Source: Bermanella sp049115935 (GTDB lineage Bacteria; Pseudomonadota; Gammaproteobacteria; Pseudomonadales; Oceanobacteraceae). From it: DNA of 64,000 nucleotides. Positions 59,267 through 64,000 of the stretch are shown here, in pieces. The notes beneath the pieces are model-generated. The model was not told where the DNA came from, did no database searches, and saw only the letters and a list, made by a program, of their open reading frames with translations. The number at the start of each line of letters is the position of its first letter. Position 1 is the first letter of the stretch. A program made the translations under genes and the position numbers. Location: assembly GCA_049115935.1 (NCBI GenBank), contig JAGDZK010000016.1:1-64000 (forward strand), given 5' to 3'.

Positions 59267-59824
59267 TTAACTCAATGTAATCGCGCCCAGTAGAATCAGG
59301 ATACCTGCACCTAGGGATAATAGGGTGGTACTGCGGTATTTAGGCATTCCAAGGCCCATTAATACACCACTGATCAGAATAACCAATAGGCCAATGGCCA
59401 TCATTGCGCCATAAACTTTAAATATTGTGCCGCCTTTGGCTTTATGTAGTTGTACTAATTGGCGGTATGCACTGGTGTCTTTGACGTCTAATTGGGCAAG
59501 TTGACTGCCTTTGGTGGTGGTTAGGCTGATGTCTGTTTCGCTGCCTGTCCATTCCAGTATATGGGAATGTTCGCTGGACTTAAGTTTGGCTGAACCGCTT
59601 GGGTAGGGGTGTTGTTGCTTATCCAGTTCTTGCTGAGTAAACGTGATTAGGCTGGCTAGGTCGCCCTTCAAAGGTGTTGCAATGGGTAGTTTGAATGTTT
59701 GTGTGTCATAACCCCCTTTTACCCCCCATGTATAAAAACCACCTGTGATGGCATACATGGCAATGGCAGGCAGTAAAATGGCGGCCAGAATTAAATGCAA
59801 TTTCATAAGTTGAGCGCGTTTCAT
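59267..59824 (-). CDS. PepSY-type membrane protein
   Basis: About 185 residues with an N-terminal membrane helix (LHLILAAILLPAIAMYAITGGFYTWG), a periplasmic PepSY-like domain (QTFKLPIATPLKGDLASLI), and two C-terminal membrane helices. The pattern HLILAA...YAITGGFYTW resembles PepSY-associated iron-uptake or flavin-reductase-like proteins. I take ATG 59824, which has AAGG upstream, over 59836. It is 91 bases from bfd on the same strand, consistent with an iron-related role, but that is inference. Confidence 0.75.
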   Translation of the reverse strand: MKRAQLMKLHLILAAILLPAIAMYAITGGFYTWGVKGGYDTQTFKLPIATPLKGDLASLITFTQQELDKQQHPYPSGSAKLKSSEHSHILEWTGSETDISLTTTKGSQLAQLDVKDTSAYRQLVQLHKAKGGTIFKVYGAMMAIGLLVILISGVLMGLGMPKYRSTTLLSLGAGILILLGAITLS

Positions 59825-59912
59825 GAAAACCTTCATATATAAATGATTGATGCTTTATTTTGATCTAGAAAACTTAACACAACCTTAAAGACAATTTGAT
59901 GTAATGGGTGTG

Positions 59913-60920
59913 TTAACGCTGAGCCATTTGATTGCGCCATTGGATAGGGGAAAGACCAGTTACCTTTTTAAATGCCCGTGAAAACCCACTAATGTCACTA
60001 TACCCTAATATTTCTGCTAATAAGGTGATGTCGATTCTACTAGAGGTTAAATACCAACACCCTGTTTTGATGCGGATGTCGTGTAATAAAACCTTAAATA
60101 CCACGCCTTGCTCTGAAAGACGACGTTGAAGGGTTCGCCTGCTTATATTCAACAGATCGGCAATGTTATCAATAGATTGATTTTTATCCCCCATGGTTTG
60201 CTGTATTAAAGAGGATACGCTTTGCACGATATCGTCATGCTGTTGATCAAATTTTTGTAAATAGTGATGGGCAAATGCATGGATGGTTTTATCTGCATTG
60301 GGGATGGGCGTATCTAAATAATGGGCGGGTATGACCAATTGATCGTGTTCGCAGTTAAACACCACGGGCATTTTAAAATACTTTTCATAAGCCGGTTGCT
60401 GACTCAGTGCGGCGTGGCTGAGCTCTATGCGAATACCGCGAAAATTATTTCCCATAACTAAACGGCACAGTTGAAAACAGGCGCTAAATGAAAGCTCTTT
60501 GTATTGCCTGGTATCGGATAAATCATGGAATATTTCATAACGGCGTAAATATAGGTTGTCCCCTTGTTGTGTGTAATCCCAGTATTCAGATTGATTATGA
60601 AAGGCCATAAAACCACGGGCGGCATTTAATGCTTGGTGGGGCGTTGTGCAGTTTTTGAGTAATAATCCAAGTGGCCCCAAAATGCGGAAGTCTTGTTTGG
60701 CTCCAAGGCGTAAACCAAAGTCAGGGCAATCAAATGTTGCTGCGCTGTTTTGTAATAACGCAACAAAATCATGAATGGGCATCACGTTTTCTGGGGCATT
60801 AATAAAGGCCATATCGCAGCCTTGTTTCTCCAGCCATTCATCAGCACTAACGTTTAGCTCGGCCAATAATGCATCAATACCAAATAGCGCACTGGTTTTG
60901 ATGTGGAAGGTTTGAGTCAT
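59913..60920 (-). CDS. AraC-family regulator, OruR type
   Basis: A 335-residue AraC regulator with an N-terminal OruR/PF12625-like domain and a C-terminal double helix-turn-helix (NIADLLNISRRTLQRRLSEQ and LLAEILGYSDISGFSRAFK). It is divergent from the amidohydrolase gene with about 150 bases between starts, and is a plausible activator of it. It is a second, distant copy of the type at 50833. Confidence 0.92.
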   Translation of the reverse strand: MTQTFHIKTSALFGIDALLAELNVSADEWLEKQGCDMAFINAPENVMPIHDFVALLQNSAATFDCPDFGLRLGAKQDFRILGPLGLLLKNCTTPHQALNAARGFMAFHNQSEYWDYTQQGDNLYLRRYEIFHDLSDTRQYKELSFSACFQLCRLVMGNNFRGIRIELSHAALSQQPAYEKYFKMPVVFNCEHDQLVIPAHYLDTPIPNADKTIHAFAHHYLQKFDQQHDDIVQSVSSLIQQTMGDKNQSIDNIADLLNISRRTLQRRLSEQGVVFKVLLHDIRIKTGCWYLTSSRIDITLLAEILGYSDISGFSRAFKKVTGLSPIQWRNQMAQR

Positions 60921-61069
60921 ATTGAGTTATGGCTATTTCGGTGTCATCAGTCTGCATAGCTTGGCACCAAATGACAAGAAATCCAAGTGATCAGCTCGTA
61001 TCTTAGGTTTAATCCAAGAAAGATCGACTCATAAAAAAATAACAAAAATAAAAACATAAGAGGTGTGTA

Positions 61070-62809
61070 ATGGCTCAATACGACACGATCATCAATGGCG
61101 GGCGATATTTTGATGGCACAGGTGCGCCATCCTCCATTCAGAATGTCGCTATCAAAGACGGGCGGATTGCCCTTGTCACACCCAATGAGATTGAAGATGC
61201 TGATTGCCAGTATATTATCAATGCTCAGGGTAAATGGGTGACCCCAGGGTTTTTAGATACCCACACACACTATGACAGTGAGCTTATTGTGAGCCCTAGT
61301 TTGTCTGAATCTGTGCGCCATGGTGTGACGACAGTATTGGTGGGCAGCTGCTCGTTAAGCATGATTTGCAGCGAAACCGAGGACGCATCCGATATTTTTA
61401 CCCGTGTTGAAACCGTCCCCCGTGAAAAAGTTTTACCGATTTTGCAAAAAAATAAAACATGGAATACACCAAAACAGTGGGTTGAGTTTGTAAAAACCTT
61501 ACCCCTTGGCCCTAATGTCATTAGTTTTTTAGGCCACAGTGATTTACGTACAGGTGTCATGGGGCTAAGTCGAGCGACCGACCGAAATATCAAACCCACA
61601 GAAACCGAAATGCAAAAGATGGAAGCTTTACTCAAAGAAGCTTTGGATGAAGGTTTTTTAGGCTTATCTACCATGTGTTTAAAGTGGGACAAGATCGACG
61701 GTGACCGTGAATGGTCAAAAAGTTTACCCAGTACTTACGCCCACTGGAAAGAAGTGTCCCGCTTAAATGATTTATTACGACAATACGATCGTGTGCATCA
61801 AGGGGCGCCTAATGCCGCTCAGGTATTGCAGATTAATCAGTACATGCGCGAGTGTATGGGGATATTTAAAAAGAAATTAAAAACCACCTTAATTAGCCGC
61901 ATGGATTTAAAAGGCAGTGTATATTTAAGCAAAATTACCAATATAGCCGCTCAGATCACTAACTTTTTTAATGGTGATTTTCGTTGGCAGGTTTTACCAA
62001 CCCCTTTTACGGTTTACGCCGATGGCATTGATGTGGTGTTTTTTGAAGAATTTGGTGCTGGTGAAATGGCGCTTGATTTAAAAACCGAGGTTGAGAGAAA
62101 CAGTTTATTAAAAGATGAAACCTATCGTCGAGACTTTCGTAAATTTTATGGTGAAAAATTAACCCCAAGGGTTTGGCAACGTGACTTTGGTGATGCCATT
62201 ATTTTAGATTGTCCAGATGCAAGCATTGTGGGGAAAAACTTCGACGAAGTAGCAAAATCACGCAATGTGCATGTGGTGGATTTATTTTTAGATTTGGTTG
62301 TTGAATACGGAAAGAAATTACGCTGGTACACCACGGTGGCTAATCATCGTAAAAGTGTGCTTAAAAACATGGTCAAAGATAAAAAATCATTGATCACATT
62401 TAGCGATGCCGGTGCCCATATTCGTAATATGGCGTTTTATAATTTACCACTGCGTATGCTGAAATTAGTGAAAGAAAGCATTGACGAAAATCAGCCTGTG
62501 ATGAGCATGGAAGAAGCCGTTTGGCGCATGACCGGTGACCAAGCCGACTGGTTTAATGTGGATGCTGGAAAAATCCGAATGGGGGATCGAGCCGATGTAG
62601 TGGTTATGGATCCTGCTTGTTTTAATCAAGATTTAGAAGCAGTCAGTTGGGGTGAGATGGAGAACTTTGGGTTGCAACGCTTAGTCAATCGTAATCCAGG
62701 TATTGTTGAGCATGTTTTTATTAATGGCAAACCCGCTGTGCGTGATGGTGAGCTACAGCCTGAACTGGGGCAGCAAATGGGTTTTGGTTGCTTTATTGCT
62801 GCAAAGTAG
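61070..62809 (+). CDS. Amidohydrolase, N-acyl-D-amino-acid deacylase-like
   Basis: A 579-residue member of the D-aminoacylase/dihydroorotase-like amidohydrolases. The HxH metal motif is GFLDTHTHYDSEL; a bridging-Cys region is VGSCSLS; the late Asp lies in TFSDAGAHIRNM; the C-terminal beta domain has GKIRMGDRADVVVMDP. The central segment that normally reads TRDE and ISHLK is here STYAHWKE and TLISRMDLKG, so one expected metal His seems to be lost. The substrate is unknown and activity may differ from deacylases. Confidence 0.85.
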   Translation: MAQYDTIINGGRYFDGTGAPSSIQNVAIKDGRIALVTPNEIEDADCQYIINAQGKWVTPGFLDTHTHYDSELIVSPSLSESVRHGVTTVLVGSCSLSMICSETEDASDIFTRVETVPREKVLPILQKNKTWNTPKQWVEFVKTLPLGPNVISFLGHSDLRTGVMGLSRATDRNIKPTETEMQKMEALLKEALDEGFLGLSTMCLKWDKIDGDREWSKSLPSTYAHWKEVSRLNDLLRQYDRVHQGAPNAAQVLQINQYMRECMGIFKKKLKTTLISRMDLKGSVYLSKITNIAAQITNFFNGDFRWQVLPTPFTVYADGIDVVFFEEFGAGEMALDLKTEVERNSLLKDETYRRDFRKFYGEKLTPRVWQRDFGDAIILDCPDASIVGKNFDEVAKSRNVHVVDLFLDLVVEYGKKLRWYTTVANHRKSVLKNMVKDKKSLITFSDAGAHIRNMAFYNLPLRMLKLVKESIDENQPVMSMEEAVWRMTGDQADWFNVDAGKIRMGDRADVVVMDPACFNQDLEAVSWGEMENFGLQRLVNRNPGIVEHVFINGKPAVRDGELQPELGQQMGFGCFIAAK

Positions 62810-62928
62810 TACTGAAAATTAACGAAAAAATGCTGGCTTAATATGCTGATGATATTGTCTTGTGAAGATACCTTGTGTGTTCATTTTGTCTGTTAAGCTG
62901 GCAAAACAAAAATAAGATGTAAATAAAT

Positions 62929-63741
62929 ATGAAAGCAAAAAAAACAGTGGTCATTACCGGTGGCTCAAGCGGCATTGGATTAGATTTAGCCAAAGCCTAT
63001 GCACAACAAGGTTGTGATGTGGCGTTGTTGGCTCGTAACCAAGCTCGTTTAGATGAAGCGGTTACATGTTGTAAGGGGTTAATGAAAACCGCAGATCAAA
63101 TCATTAAAGCGTACAGTGTGGATGTGGCTGACGCACAGTCACTGTCTCAATGTGTTATAGACATTAAGCAAACTCTTTCAACCCCAGATATTTTAATTTT
63201 AAGTGCAGGTATCGTGGCCAGCGAACGTTTTGTGGAGCAAAGCGATGCTGGCTTTGAAAGTATTATGCAAACTAATGTCATGGGCAGTCGTTTGGTTGTG
63301 CGTGCATTTATTAACGATATGATCGCACAAAAAAGTGGGCAGATTTGTTTTGTGAGCTCCCTTGGCGGCATTATTTCTACCTATGGTTATAGTGCTTATA
63401 GTGCGTCAAAGTTTGCTGTGATTGGTATGGCGGGGGCGTTGCGCCAAGAGATGCATGAGTACGGTTTGGGAGTCAGTGTATTATGCCCACCAGAGGTGGA
63501 TACTCCTATGGTGGCTAAAGAATCAGAAAATATATTGCCACAAACTCGTTTTATTAAAGATATTGGCGGGACGCTGAACGTTAAAACGGTGACGCATGCA
63601 GCTATAAAAGGTATCAATAAAAATAGATTTATTATTGTACCAGGGTTAATGGCTAGAATATCTTATGCTCAAGCCCGTTTTATGCCAAGAATATTTGGTT
63701 GGTTCATGCAGTTGCTGGTGAATTACTCTAGCAAAAAATAA
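62929..63741 (+). CDS. Short-chain dehydrogenase, ketosphinganine-reductase-like
   Basis: A 270-residue SDR. The cofactor motif is TGGSSGIGLDLAKAYA, the NNAG-type loop is LSAGIV, the catalytic residues are in VSSLGGIISTYGYSAYSASK (Ser, Tyr and Lys). The C-terminal extension of about 50 residues is hydrophobic (PGLMARISYAQARFMP), as in 3-ketodihydrosphingosine-reductase-like membrane-associated SDRs. It follows the amidohydrolase by 119 bases on the same strand, but a shared operon is uncertain. Confidence 0.87.
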   Translation: MKAKKTVVITGGSSGIGLDLAKAYAQQGCDVALLARNQARLDEAVTCCKGLMKTADQIIKAYSVDVADAQSLSQCVIDIKQTLSTPDILILSAGIVASERFVEQSDAGFESIMQTNVMGSRLVVRAFINDMIAQKSGQICFVSSLGGIISTYGYSAYSASKFAVIGMAGALRQEMHEYGLGVSVLCPPEVDTPMVAKESENILPQTRFIKDIGGTLNVKTVTHAAIKGINKNRFIIVPGLMARISYAQARFMPRIFGWFMQLLVNYSSKK

Positions 63742-63752
63742 ATCATGCTATT

Positions 63753-63789
63753 AAATAAACAAGGCGTACTGAGTATGCCTTGTTTATTT
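63753..63789. terminator. Bidirectional terminator between the SDR and the last gene
   Basis: A 13-bp perfect stem (AAATAAACAAGGC at 63753-63765 with GCCTTGTTTATTT at 63777-63789). A/T tracts lie at both ends, so it can serve the SDR on the plus strand and the truncated gene on the minus strand. Confidence 0.85.
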
Positions 63790-64000
63790 TATTTTGAAGT
63801 TTGCCAATCAAAATACGCTGAATAAAAGTACACCCCAATTAATAGCGCTAACCACCATTCGATGGCGTTAACGATATCATCACCACTATCGATTGCTTTA
63901 AGTGACAGTGCGACGGCAATCATCACGCCTTGGATAATCACCGTTGCCCATTTTATGTTTAATGAAATATGAGAAAGGGTTGGTTTAATTTCTTTTTGTA
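63789..64000 (-). CDS. Membrane protein, C-terminal part (truncated by window end)
   Basis: An open frame on the minus strand runs from the window edge to a TAA at 63789-63791, giving at least 69 residues. It contains two hydrophobic segments (WATVIIQGVMIAVALSL and WWLALLIGVYFYSAYF) joined by an acidic loop (KAIDSGDDIVNAIE), ending DWQTSK. It is probably a small inner-membrane protein; the start is outside the window and no family is recognised. Confidence 0.65.
   Translation of the reverse strand, partial: QKEIKPTLSHISLNIKWATVIIQGVMIAVALSLKAIDSGDDIVNAIEWWLALLIGVYFYSAYFDWQTSK

Noticed and set aside
61270..61692. A 140-codon minus-strand frame inside the amidohydrolase gene
   Set aside because: It is a shadow of the plus-strand gene, whose motifs are clear in its own frame.

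Overview
The window is chromosomal DNA of a moderately AT-rich gammaproteobacterium. The sdhAB-sucAB-lpd-sucCD order, an Anr/Fnr-type regulator beside complete cbb3 oxidase genes, ttcA, trhP, miaE, rlmM, greB and FabV together suggest a marine Oceanospirillales/Pseudomonadales-type aerobe (Bermanella/Oceanobacter-like). That placement is inferred from gene content only. Nearly all of the window is coding. I found no rRNA, tRNA, CRISPR array, insertion sequence or prophage.

Layout. 1-9.9 kb: TCA-cycle block (3' end of sdhA, sdhB, sucA, sucB, lpd, sucC, sucD) with several intrinsic terminators. 10-14 kb: SpoIIAA-like protein, a minus-strand GPx-DCC-SDR operon, trhP, and grxD. 14-23.4 kb: PstS/OmpA fusion, DUF454 protein, a STAS plus receiver/PP2C/HATPase pair resembling HsbA/HsbR, UPF0149 protein, LysR regulator, secreted polysaccharide deacetylase, DnaJ-related protein, UbiA-type prenyltransferase, greB and a small secreted protein. 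23.4-26 kb: an orphan VgrG. 26.2-37.5 kb, all minus strand: ttcA, a lysozyme-like protein, fnr/anr, a TauE-like membrane protein, ccoSIHG, then ccoPQON with a candidate Anr box upstream of ccoN. The ccoN gene carries an NN assembly join that breaks its frame.

37.6-43.1 kb: alpha/beta hydrolase, rlmM, then a compact four-gene fatty-acid cassette (FabA-like dehydratase, FabB-like ketosynthase, FabV enoyl reductase, ACP). 43.3-48 kb: VWA lipoprotein with a tandem repeat upstream, thioesterase, miaE, TonB-like protein and a 2-Cys peroxiredoxin. 48.3-52 kb: a membrane-anchored protein and a secreted hydrolase that look like a pair, with an AraC regulator upstream. 52.1-54.5 kb: a divergent PadR regulator / carotenoid-retinoid-type oxidoreductase pair whose intergenic region carries two matching palindromic operators. 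54.6-64 kb: GST, acidic lipoprotein, trypsin-like protease with a GlyGly-CTERM-like tail, spermidine-synthase-like protein, bfd, PepSY-like protein, AraC regulator divergent from an amidohydrolase, an SDR, and a truncated membrane protein.

The best candidates for under-described biology are the FabA/KS/FabV/ACP cassette with an Asp-to-Glu change at the dehydratase active site, the PadR operator pair, the secreted hydrolase pair, the orphan VgrG, and the amidohydrolase with a degenerate central metal-binding region.
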